Assembly: GCF_900110955.1 (NCBI RefSeq)
Contig: NZ_FOFR01000017.1
Location: forward strand, 62,001 to 126,000
DNA: 64,000 nucleotides
Source of the DNA: Lentzea xinjiangensis
Lineage (GTDB): Bacteria > Actinomycetota > Actinomycetes > Mycobacteriales > Pseudonocardiaceae
Reading direction: 5' to 3'
This document shows positions 8,084-15,496 of this stretch, piece by piece. A program made the position numbers and the translations under genes. Under the pieces are notes generated by a model. That model was not told where the DNA came from and did not search any database. It saw nothing but the letters and a program-made list of their open reading frames with translations. The first letter of the stretch is position 1, and every line of letters begins with the position of its first letter.

Positions 8084-8655
8084 TGGATCCCGTGCTGGGA
8101 CTGGGCTCGCTCATCGTCGTGGACCCCGCGGTGTTCGACCACAACGCGCCGTCGTTCTACGCGGACTCGGTCGCGTGGCTCGTCGCGGAGGCCGTGGACC
8201 GAGCGCTCGGGCAGGCCGGCGACCAGGTGGGCGAGGTGAGCGATGAGGTGGGCGTCGTCGTCATCAGCGAGGTCGCGACCACCGGCACGATGCACGCCAT
8301 CGGCCTGGGCGCGGCGCGAGGACGCGTGTCACCGTTGCGCTTCGCCGGTGCCAACCCCGGTGTGCTGGCAGGCCTCACGTGCATCAGACGGCGGTTCCGC
8401 GGCCCCTCGCTGGTGTTGTCGACGAGTCCGGCGGCCGCACTCGGCGCCGGTGTAGCGGTGGTGCGCGGCTGGCTCGACTCGGCTGCCGCGCGGTACGTGG
8501 TGCTCGCCGCGCACTTCGTGACGGAAGCGGGGGAGCACGTGGTGAACTGCGCGATCGTCGGCGAAGGCAAGCCTGTCGACCTCTGCTCGGTGCTCCTGGC
8601 GTCGCCGCCGGAACGGTTGGAGGAGCGTGTGGTTTGTCCGCCGAGCTCGCGCTGA
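8080..8655 (+). CDS. Half-size beta-ketoacyl synthase-like protein (chain-length-factor type)
   Basis: A 191-residue protein coupled to the KAS gene by a four-base overlap. It resembles only the N-terminal half of a thiolase-fold synthase: DEVGVVVISE, RVSPLRFAGANPGVLAGL and the nucleophile-elbow region VLSTSPAAALGAG. No cysteine occupies the elbow, so it cannot be a condensing enzyme by itself. This resembles the short KAS-type chain-length-factor proteins (Pfam group 13723) found in aryl polyene and related clusters. It probably forms a heterodimer with the upstream KAS. No C-terminal half is found downstream in any frame. The family assignment rests on motif order and context. Confidence 0.65.
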   Translation: MMDPVLGLGSLIVVDPAVFDHNAPSFYADSVAWLVAEAVDRALGQAGDQVGEVSDEVGVVVISEVATTGTMHAIGLGAARGRVSPLRFAGANPGVLAGLTCIRRRFRGPSLVLSTSPAAALGAGVAVVRGWLDSAAARYVVLAAHFVTEAGEHVVNCAIVGEGKPVDLCSVLLASPPERLEERVVCPPSSR

Positions 8656-9995
8656 CCAGGGACGTGGTCGAAGCATTTCTGTCGCGTGTGGACGATCCCG
8701 GCCACGACCGGCCAGTACTGGACGACGTCCTGGAGGACATGGCAACGCTCGGCTTGCCTGCCGGCGGTGTGGTGGTGCTGGCGTTGGCCAACGGAGCCGA
8801 ACTGCTCAGCCACTACTTCGCGGTCCTGGTGTCGGGACTGGTGCCACTCGCCGTCTCGCCGGCGACACCGTCCGCGCGGCTCGCCGAACTGCTCCGCCGG
8901 GTCGGTGCGAAGGCGCTGATCACCAAACGGGCGCATGCCGCAGTGCGGGGCGTCGGGTCGGCGCGTCGCATCGGTTCGGCTCAGGTGATCGTGGTCGATC
9001 GCGGACCACACAGCGACGTGGCGCCAGGTGACGTTCTGATGCTCACCTCTGGCACGTCGGGGAGCTACAGCGCCTGTGTGCACCGGGTCGGTTCGCTGCT
9101 GCGCAATGCTTCTCGGCACGCACTATCAGTGGAGTTGCATCGCGATGACGTCGTGCTGGTCACGCTGCCGCTGCACTACTCGTACGCGATGGTCGCCCAA
9201 GTGTTCGCGGCGCTGGTTTCCGGAGCCGGTCTCGTGGTCACCGGGCCACCGTTCGCACCGCCCTCCTTCCTTTCCGTCCTGAAAGGACACCTCTGCACGT
9301 CGTCGTCGATCACGCCGACGATGGCGCGATCGCTGCTGGTGGCCGGAGATCGTCTGCCGCGGGTGTTGCGAGCGCTCACCGTGGGAGGCGACCAGATCAA
9401 CGCGGACCACGTGCAGAGCTTGCTGGCGTTGCATCCGCAGGGTGAGCTCTACCTCACCTACGGCCTCACGGAGGCCGGCCCGCGCGTCTCCACGCTGGCC
9501 GCGCACGCGGAGCCGGCCCGGCGGCACTCGTCGGTGGGCCTGCCGATGCCGGGGGTGAGCGCGTCGATCCGGGACGGAGCGTCCGAGGGCGAACTGCTGG
9601 TCGAGTCCGACACGGTGCTGGTGTGCAAGATCGGAGCCGCGCAGCCCTTCGTACGGCCGGGTGTGATCGCGACCGGTGACGTGTTCTGGATCGACGACGG
9701 CTACCTGTACTTCCGCGGCCGGAAGTCCGACTTCGTGGTGGTCAGGGGTGAGAAGGTGTCGCTGACCACGGTACGGCAGGCGGCAGCCGCCGTTCCCGGG
9801 GTGCTGAGCTGCACACCTCGAGTGGAATCCACAGAGGACGGTGAGGTGCACCTGGATCTGGAGGTCGTCGTCGCGGACGGGGGAACGGACACCGCACGCC
9901 GGGTGCGCAGCGCGCTCGCCGCCTCGCTGCTGCCTGCGGAGCGGCCGAGGCGGATCGTCGTCAGTGTGGCTGATCCGATGGTGTTCCAGAAGTGA
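8634..9995 (+). CDS. Adenylate-forming enzyme (AMP-dependent ligase family)
   Basis: A 453-residue ANL-superfamily protein. Visible core motifs are the P-loop LMLTSGTSGSYSAC (normally T-S-G-S-T-G-x-P-K-G), the A5 motif YLTYGLTEAGPR, and the A7/A8 region GDVFWIDDGYLYFRGRKSDF with GEKVS. The TTG at 8634 is preferred because GGAGGA lies ten bases upstream and it begins just before conserved sequence; a GTG at 8664 is an alternative. The P-loop lacks the usual P-K-G, and the protein stops at DPMVFQK, so the A10 lysine may be the last residue or absent. It would activate a carboxylic acid and load it on CoA or the cluster ACP. Its last 35 bases overlap the convergent MFS gene. Confidence 0.8.
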   Translation: MSAELALTRDVVEAFLSRVDDPGHDRPVLDDVLEDMATLGLPAGGVVVLALANGAELLSHYFAVLVSGLVPLAVSPATPSARLAELLRRVGAKALITKRAHAAVRGVGSARRIGSAQVIVVDRGPHSDVAPGDVLMLTSGTSGSYSACVHRVGSLLRNASRHALSVELHRDDVVLVTLPLHYSYAMVAQVFAALVSGAGLVVTGPPFAPPSFLSVLKGHLCTSSSITPTMARSLLVAGDRLPRVLRALTVGGDQINADHVQSLLALHPQGELYLTYGLTEAGPRVSTLAAHAEPARRHSSVGLPMPGVSASIRDGASEGELLVESDTVLVCKIGAAQPFVRPGVIATGDVFWIDDGYLYFRGRKSDFVVVRGEKVSLTTVRQAAAAVPGVLSCTPRVESTEDGEVHLDLEVVVADGGTDTARRVRSALAASLLPAERPRRIVVSVADPMVFQK

Positions 9996-11214
9996 CAGCG
10001 GCTTGTTCGGCAGCGTTCATCTCACGCCACACCGGGAACACGAAGACGGTGAGCGTCGCGGCGAGGTAGATCGTGCCGAGCAACGCGATCGTGCCGTGCA
10101 ACCCGGCCGTGGTGACGAGAACACCCGCGGCAGCCGTGCCCACGGGCATTCCGAGCATGGCCCCGGCCGCCCCCGCACCCAGGACCCGGCCTCGCTTGTC
10201 CTCGGGAATGCGTTGGTACTCCACGGTCGTCATGATCGGGTTAATGGCGCCTCCGGCGATGCCTGCGGCGAACATCGTCACGATCAGGACGGGCAGTCCG
10301 GGCTCGGCGAGCAGCACGAAAAAACGAGGACACCCCATGAGGAGGTAGCAGATGGCGAAGGTCTGCCATCGGGGCAACCTGGGTCCCAGCCAGCCGAAGA
10401 GCGTCGCTCCGGCGAGTGCCCCTCCCGCGGGGAGACCGACGAGCAGGCCGAGCGCGACACTGCTGTGCAGGACCTCGCTCGCGTAGACCGGGAGGATGAC
10501 GACCACGAGTGCGGCGTCCAGCAGGTTCGTGACCATGGTCATGATCACGAAGACCAGCACGAGCCGGTCTCCGCGCAGGGTGCGCAGCCCCTCGCCCAGT
10601 TCGGCGAGGTATCGACCGGTCGGCCGCTCCCGCGTCTCGTCGGGCCGCACGCAGAACCGCACCAGCGCGGCGCACAGCAGGAACGTCAGCGCGTCGACCA
10701 CAAGCACCGGTGGCACACCGAGCCACACGATGAGCACACCGGCCAGTGGGCCACCGAGCATTCGTGCGCCGCGCGTGGCTCCCTCGTACGCACTCGCCGC
10801 CCGCTCCATGGGAGTGCTGGACCTGCTCACGATCGACGGCAGCAACGTCACCCTGCTCGCGTCGCCCGGTGCGCGGCTCAGGCCGAGCAGCAGTGCGAGA
10901 GCCACGATGTGCCACAACGCCAACAGGCCGAGGTGGTGCAGCACGGGGATCACCGCGACCGCCGCGAAAGCGACGACGTCCGCCGTGATCCCGGACCGCC
11001 GCGCGCCGAACCGGTCGATCAGTGGGCCGGACATCGCGGAGCTCAGAACGAGTCCGGCGGTTTCCGCGGTGGCCACCAGACCGGTCTGCACGGCACTGCC
11101 GGTCGTGTGCAGGACGAACCATGGGACGGCGAGGAACGTCATGGCGGTGCCACACGCCGAAATGGCGTTGGCGAGGACCAGGGCCGCGAGTTCGGCACGT
11201 GTTTTCGTGAGCAC
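9961..11214 (-). CDS. MFS transporter, probable product exporter
   Basis: A 417-residue integral membrane protein with about twelve hydrophobic segments, typical of the Major Facilitator Superfamily drug/metabolite efflux branch. The N-terminal LANAISACGTAMTFLAVPW and the loop MSGPLIDRFGARRSG (motif A-like, D-R-x-G-x-R) are recognisable. The GTG start at 11214 follows GGGGGA. It is a single gene on the minus strand, running into the 3' end of the AMP ligase (35-base overlap), and is probably the export or self-resistance gene of the cluster; the direction of transport is inferred. Confidence 0.85.
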   Translation of the reverse strand: MLTKTRAELAALVLANAISACGTAMTFLAVPWFVLHTTGSAVQTGLVATAETAGLVLSSAMSGPLIDRFGARRSGITADVVAFAAVAVIPVLHHLGLLALWHIVALALLLGLSRAPGDASRVTLLPSIVSRSSTPMERAASAYEGATRGARMLGGPLAGVLIVWLGVPPVLVVDALTFLLCAALVRFCVRPDETRERPTGRYLAELGEGLRTLRGDRLVLVFVIMTMVTNLLDAALVVVILPVYASEVLHSSVALGLLVGLPAGGALAGATLFGWLGPRLPRWQTFAICYLLMGCPRFFVLLAEPGLPVLIVTMFAAGIAGGAINPIMTTVEYQRIPEDKRGRVLGAGAAGAMLGMPVGTAAAGVLVTTAGLHGTIALLGTIYLAATLTVFVFPVWREMNAAEQAAVTSGTPSDQPH

Positions 11215-11377
11215 TTCATCCCCCCAGGTGACCGGCCTCGACGGCTGTTCGCCCGGCAGATGTTAGCGGGATCAGCCTGCGCGGAGCCGACGAAGCGTGC
11301 AACCGCAGAATCGATCACTTGAACACCGGAGGGGCAGGAAACCGCTGTCGGCATCCGCGCGTCGGTGATCGGAACGC

Positions 11378-11406
11378 TTGACGCCCAGTGCGAAGTTGCC
11401 TACGTT
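11378..11406 (+). promoter_or_regulatory. Predicted promoter upstream of the ATP-grasp gene
   Basis: TTGACG at 11378-11383 is followed by a 17-base spacer and TACGTT at 11401-11406, a reasonable sigma-70-type pair. It lies in the 378-base gap between the divergent MFS and ATP-grasp genes and would give a leader of roughly 180 bases. Such a leader could hold regulatory structure, although I see no recognisable riboswitch. Confidence 0.4.
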
Positions 11407-11592
11407 CGGCCGGGTCCGCGTCGCGCGGACTCCGGGGGCTCTGTTGCTGGTGACGCATTCCGTTGTGGCTGAGGGGTTTCGCCGTTCCCGTTGAGAAGTG
11501 CCGCCGGTGGCGGTGGTCTGCCGAACGGTGGGGGACACCTTCACGACGCGTCTCGGACACGATCCGGAGACCACTCCGTCGGGGGGATCGGC

Positions 11593-12927
11593 ATGACGAC
11601 GCTGTACATCAGCAACAACCGGACCGAGGACATGGTCGGCATCCTGTCGGCGCAGACCGAGGAAGAACGCGTGTCCGCCGGGATCGGTGCGCAGCGGATG
11701 GTGTGGTTCGCCGGCGACGGCGACGTGGTCGTGTTGCCGAGGATGCCGGAGGACGCGTTCCTCGACTACGTGATGTCGTTGCGGGGCATGCGGCGGTCGT
11801 CCTTGCGACTGGTCACTCCTCCGCCAGGAGAGCTGGGCGAGCACCTCCTGTCGCCGGATCGCTTGGAGGACAGCGGATTCCTGGCCGAACTGCGGAACGT
11901 GCTGGACGGGCGGGCACTGCGGGAGATCATTCCCGTCCACCCGGATCCTGCCGTCGTCGCCGTGGCGAGGGCACTGGGCGCGGAGGACAAGCTTCCTGGC
12001 GCCCGTTTCGCCGGCCAGAGCGGCACGACGCTGATCAACAGCAAGGCGGTGTTCCGTGCGGTCGCCGCGGGCATCGGCGTGCCGATCGCTCCGGGCGCGG
12101 TCGTGACGAACAGGAGAGACGCGGTGGAGGCGATCGAGAGCCTGCTCGCCGACGGGCACTCGGTGATCCTCAAGAAGGAGCATCAGATCGGTGGCCTGGG
12201 CAACGAGGTGGTCAGCCGGCGTGCGGGAGTCCGGCCGCTCGGCGCCAGTGAGGTCGTCCACGTCACCGACCGCGCCGCCGTCGAGGAGTACGTCGCGCGC
12301 CGGTGGAACTGGCTGACCGGTGACCGGCACGACCGGCTCGTCGTCGAGCGTTACTACGAGGACTCGGTCGCGCTCTACGGCGAGTACCTGATCACCGACG
12401 ACGGGATCGAGCTGATCGGCAACGGCGAAATGATGATGTCGCCGGTGTTGTCCGGCATCATCCTGCCCGCGCAGCCGCCTTCGCCCGAACAGCTCGCCGA
12501 GCTTCTCCTACTGGGGCGGCGGATGTGCGAACCGTTCCGCGACATGGGTTATCGGGGCGTGCTTTCCCCGGACGCGATCCTCACGCCCGACGGTGAACTG
12601 CTGTTCACCGAGATGAACGCGAGGATCACCGGTTGCTCCCATCTCCACATCGCCATCGCCGAATGCGCCGGTGGCCGCGAGCGCCTGGGGGACCGGGTGG
12701 TTCTGGAACAGGGTGGCTGGCGGGTTCCGTCGTTCGGTGCCGCCGTGGACGTGCTCGACCGATCCGGTCTGGCGCTCGACCCGGCCACGCGAGCGGGCGT
12801 CGTGCTGGGGCTCGATCTGACCCGGTTGAACGGCACGGTCCGGTGCTGCTTCGTGGCAGAGGATCTTCCTGCGGCGCTGGAGATGCAGCGTCGGCTCGAG
12901 TCGTTGTCCGTGCCCGTCGCGGTCTGA
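11593..12927 (+). CDS. ATP-grasp ligase with pre-ATP-grasp N-terminal domain (PGM1-like)
   Basis: A 444-residue ligase starting at the ATG after GGGGGGAT. The first 150 residues look like the pre-ATP-grasp domain seen in pheganomycin-type peptide ligases (start MTTLYISNNRTEDMVG). The ATP-grasp part includes SKAVFRAVAAGIGVPIAPG, the nucleotide-binding lysines in VILKKEHQIGGLGNEV, and the metal-binding end FTEMNARITGCSHLH, where E-x-N holds Mg2+. Such enzymes join a carboxylate to an amine through an acyl phosphate. In this cluster it may couple an amino acid to the acyl-derived moiety. It is followed 39 bases later by the EctC-like gene in the same direction. Confidence 0.82.
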   Translation: MTTLYISNNRTEDMVGILSAQTEEERVSAGIGAQRMVWFAGDGDVVVLPRMPEDAFLDYVMSLRGMRRSSLRLVTPPPGELGEHLLSPDRLEDSGFLAELRNVLDGRALREIIPVHPDPAVVAVARALGAEDKLPGARFAGQSGTTLINSKAVFRAVAAGIGVPIAPGAVVTNRRDAVEAIESLLADGHSVILKKEHQIGGLGNEVVSRRAGVRPLGASEVVHVTDRAAVEEYVARRWNWLTGDRHDRLVVERYYEDSVALYGEYLITDDGIELIGNGEMMMSPVLSGIILPAQPPSPEQLAELLLLGRRMCEPFRDMGYRGVLSPDAILTPDGELLFTEMNARITGCSHLHIAIAECAGGRERLGDRVVLEQGGWRVPSFGAAVDVLDRSGLALDPATRAGVVLGLDLTRLNGTVRCCFVAEDLPAALEMQRRLESLSVPVAV

Positions 12928-12966
12928 AGCACAAGGCGGGCGCCGGGCCCGCTGAGGGGGGACGCA

Positions 12967-13344
12967 GTGCTGGTGAGAACTGTTGGCGAGTTGATCGGTG
13001 GTGACCGCGATGTCGCATGGGGCAACGGCTACAGCAGAAGACTGCTCCTCGCCGCCGACGGCCGTGGCTTCTCCATGACGGAAACCCTGGTGGCGCCGGG
13101 TACCAGCTCGATTCTGCGGTACGACAACCACTTCGAGGCGTGCTACTGCGTCGAGGGCCGGGGAGAGGTGATCGTCTACGGCGTTTCGTACCCGATCAGC
13201 GTCGGGACGATGTACGCGCCTGAGCGCGGTGAGACGCACCTGTTGCGTTCAATCGAAGGCATGCGGCTCATCTGCACGTTCAACCCGCCGTTGATCGGGC
13301 CGGAACGGCACGTCCTCACCGAGACTGAGGCCTCCACTTATTGA
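12967..13344 (+). CDS. Ectoine synthase-like cupin (EctC family)
   Basis: A 125-residue cupin that matches L-ectoine synthase over its full length. It has the start MLVRTVGELI, the SRRLLLAADGRGFSMTET block, NHFEACYCVEGRGEV with the usual metal-region glutamate, ISVGTMYAPERGETHLLR and the C-terminal LICTFNPPLIGPERH. EctC cyclises N-gamma-acetyl-diaminobutyrate to a cyclic amidine by loss of water. There is no ectA-like acetyltransferase or clear ectB nearby, and the gene sits behind an ATP-grasp ligase at the end of a biosynthetic cluster. It may therefore perform an EctC-type cyclodehydration on a different aminoamide. GTG start with GAGGGGGGA upstream. Confidence 0.85.
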   Translation: MLVRTVGELIGGDRDVAWGNGYSRRLLLAADGRGFSMTETLVAPGTSSILRYDNHFEACYCVEGRGEVIVYGVSYPISVGTMYAPERGETHLLRSIEGMRLICTFNPPLIGPERHVLTETEASTY

Positions 13345-13353
13345 GACGGGCAC

Positions 13354-13617
13354 ATGCTACGCATGACCGCGACCGACCCGTCCGCGTCGTTCCCGTCGGA
13401 TCTCGTCGAGCGCGAGTTCGACCAGAGCCAGCTGAACGCCGTGTGGCCGACCGACATCACGTATCTGTCCCGTGGTGAGGGCGAGATGTTTCCTGTGCGC
13501 GATACGGGACGGGCACTCCGCAGGGCGCTCGGCTACAGCGTAGCCGAGCACATCGGCGCCGACATGGTCACTGAGGTCATCGAGGCCGCGGTGGCCGCCT
13601 GCAGCGGTAACTGTTGA
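13354..13617 (+). pseudogene. IS3-family transposase (integrase core) remnant
   Basis: An 87-residue open frame begins nine bases after the EctC-like stop and matches a middle piece of an IS3-type DDE integrase core: VEREFDQSQLNAVWPTDITY, where the D of TDITY is the first catalytic aspartate, then a diverged stretch, then LGYSVAEHIGADMVTEVIEA. The remaining catalytic residues and the upstream orfA are missing, so this cannot be an active transposase. It marks the abrupt end of the biosynthetic cluster. Confidence 0.7.
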
Positions 13618-13739
13618 CCGAGTCGATGAACGCCTTCCGCTGCACGCTCGGGATCAAGGTCATTGTCGTCCGGCCGATCCCGAGCGGGCCAATGGCTGTC
13701 CGGAGACCTCGTTCCCGCCCAGCCGCGGCTTCGGTTTCG

Positions 13740-13995
13740 GCGCGGTCGCCTACCCCACACGGGCGATCAAAGCGCCGCCGCTGGCCGGGACGGTCGAGCG
13801 GCGCGGGCGGCGTCCTGGACGCACGAGGAGTTCCTGGCGGCCGATGCAGCGCGAGGTCGCCGCCCGCGAGTCGCACGGCGGTGAGCGGCGCATCCGCGCG
13901 GCGCGGTTCCCGTCGCGCAAGTCCCTGGAAGAGTTCGGACTTCGACCACCAGCGCTCACCCGAACGCGAGACCATCACACATCTCGATGAAGACG
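13740..13995 (+). pseudogene. IS21-family IstB-like ATPase remnant
   Basis: Reading across frames gives ordered pieces of the N-terminal part of the IS21 helper IstB: AIKAPPLAGTVER, then THEEFLAA, then REVAARESHGGERRIRAARF with FPSRKSLEEF, and DFDHQRSPERETITHLDE. The pieces lie in at least three frames, so several frameshifts have occurred. The sequence decays before the Walker A motif. No istA or terminal repeats are visible. Confidence 0.6.
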
Positions 13996-14309
13996 GCGGA
14001 TCTCCGCCTGGTCCTCCACGTGGAGCACTCCCTGCTGTCGACGAGGTTCGATCCACCCGTCGGTAGGAGGTCAGTTTCACGCGTTGCCGATATGCGAGCT
14101 CGATGAGACAGGAGCCCGGCAACGTGGCAGGACCCTTCTGGCCTGGACGGGGTCTCACCCGTTTACGCTTTGATCCCAGGTTCGACTCCAGTTGTGGCTC
14201 CGCCACGATCCCCATCGCACTCAGGCGTTGGCTCCGGCCATGATCGAGGCGCCGGACTGAACGCGCGCCGGGCGGACCTGGGCGGCCAGAGCGCCGGCGA
14301 TGCTCCTTG

Positions 14310-14583
14310 CTGGTGAGCGCTTAGGCGATGACGAAGAGGCCACTTGCGATGCCGCAGTGGTGTACTTGCTGACCTGGGTGTACTTGCTGACCTGCAAATT
14401 CGAGAATCTCGGTGACAAGACTTCGGGCTGGTCCGGCGAGTTGGTGGGGAGCCCGTGCTCTCAATTTGCTCCCAACGCAACGCAAAGAACCTGCCGACGG
14501 GATCCTCCGACAAGTCCTCTGACCTGGTAAAACACGCTGTGGGCGATACTGGGATCGAATCAGTGACCTCTTCGGTGTGACTT
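14310..14583. repeat. Decayed direct repeat ending in a tRNA-Val-like 3' half (copy 1)
   Basis: This segment and 52388-52637 share the same order of blocks: GTGAGCGCTTAGG, a TCTCGGTGACxAGACTTCGG block, CAATTTGCTCC, ACGCAACGCAAAG, a hairpin remnant, and CCTGGTAAAACAC. Both then end in the tRNA-like tail. At 14540-14583 the minus strand reads as the 3' half of a tRNA with anticodon region CAC, T-arm and a TCGCCCA acceptor end; the 5' half is absent. The hairpin is degraded here and perfect in copy 2, so copy 1 is the older or less constrained one. Confidence 0.6.
14360..14395. repeat. 18-base tandem duplication
   Basis: Two adjacent 18-base units, 14360-14377 and 14378-14395, read GTGTACTTGCTGACCTG followed by G or C. 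The block GCTGACCTGCAA from the second unit recurs in the inverted repeat 200 bases downstream. Confidence 0.7.
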
Positions 14584-14595
14584 ATGGCACGGGTA

Positions 14596-14638
14596 CCGCG
14601 CTGACCTGCAAGAACAACAATCTTGCAGGTCAGCGCGG
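14596..14638. terminator. Perfect 18-bp inverted repeat, terminator-like or recombination site
   Basis: The arms 14596-14613 and 14621-14638 are perfectly complementary around the seven-base loop ACAACAA. No T-run follows, as is common for actinobacterial terminators. No intact gene lies immediately on either side, so it could equally be a leftover recombination or transposon end. Confidence 0.5.
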
Positions 14639-14975
14639 GTCAGGCGGGGTCCATAGAGGACTGTTCCGGCATGTTCGACGCGCGGAGTTGCTCCCGATCT
14701 CCGCCCACTCCGTGCTCCCAGGCTCGCCGAGTACGACCTCCTTGCGTTCCCGTGGTGACCACAGATTCGCATCCGGTGAACGCCACTCCTCCGGATATCT
14801 CCGGCGGGCCGATCCGTGACGGGTGGGCCGCCAGGTGGGGTCGTCAGCCGTCGCTGCTGCGGGTGTGCGCTTCCCTCGCGAGTGCGACTTGCGTCTTTCC
14901 GGCCGTTCGGTCAACACGTCCGACGGGGTTGTGGAATCCTTTGGACCGAACGGTCGAGCGTGAGGTGGAGTGCTG

Positions 14976-15479
14976 GTGAAGACGCCCGAAGAGTGGATGC
15001 GGGACTTCGAGGCGAAGATCGCCGAGGCGCAGGCCAAGGCCGCCGCGGTCCAGGAAGGGCTGGCGCAGGCTGGTGGGTCCGCTTCGTCGAAGGACGGGTC
15101 GATCATCGTCAGCGTCGCGCCCAACGGGGCGTTGACCGGGCTCGAGCTGACCGCGGACGCCATGCGGAAGGCGCCGGGGCAGCTGTCCGGCGAGATCCTG
15201 GAGATCGCGCGCAAGGCGCAGCGCGGTGCGGCTGTGAAGGTCGCCGAGACGTTCGGTGCGGTGGAGGGGACCGGGTCCGAGACCTACCGCATGATCACCG
15301 AGTACCTGCCGCCGCCGGAGGAAGAGGAGCAGCCGAAGCCCGCGGGGTACGCGTTCAACGAGGAGTACGAGGAACGTGCCGCTGCGGCACCGCCTCCTCC
15401 TCCGCCTGTGCGTCGTCCCGCGCCTCGTCCTGACGACGACGAGGACTTCGGCGGCGACTCGATCTTCAAGAAGCACTGA
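14976..15479 (+). CDS. YbaB/EbfC-family DNA-binding protein
   Basis: A 167-residue protein with a YbaB/EbfC core in the first 100 residues: an N-terminal helix rich in Lys and Ala (DFEAKIAEAQAKAA), the beta strands SIIVSVAPNGALTGLEL, then a second helix. An acidic and proline-rich tail follows, ending in EDFGGDSIFKKH. The GTG at 14976 has GAGGTGGAG five bases upstream; a GTG at 14970 is possible. YbaB-like proteins often precede WXG100 and polymorphic toxin genes in actinomycetes, where they may act as nucleoid or ESX-associated accessory factors. It is the first gene of the toxin locus, 17 bases before the WXG100 gene. Confidence 0.85.
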   Translation: MKTPEEWMRDFEAKIAEAQAKAAAVQEGLAQAGGSASSKDGSIIVSVAPNGALTGLELTADAMRKAPGQLSGEILEIARKAQRGAAVKVAETFGAVEGTGSETYRMITEYLPPPEEEEQPKPAGYAFNEEYEERAAAAPPPPPPVRRPAPRPDDDEDFGGDSIFKKH

Positions 15480-15496
15480 GACCGGCTGGGGGAGCG

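Larger units (their letters stand above)
13996..14975. other. Long non-coding stretch with repeat debris
   Basis: I see no credible protein-coding gene here. It holds the decayed repeat and tRNA-like fragment at 14310-14583, an 18-base tandem duplication at 14360-14395 and a strong inverted repeat at 14596-14638. About 330 bases of unrecognised sequence then lead to the YbaB-like gene, which would contain its promoter. Confidence 0.5.

Noticed and set aside
14540-14583. Complete tRNA gene
   Set aside because: Only the 3' half from the anticodon region to the acceptor is present; the sequence on the other side does not form a D-arm or matching 5' acceptor strand. The same is true at 52596-52637.
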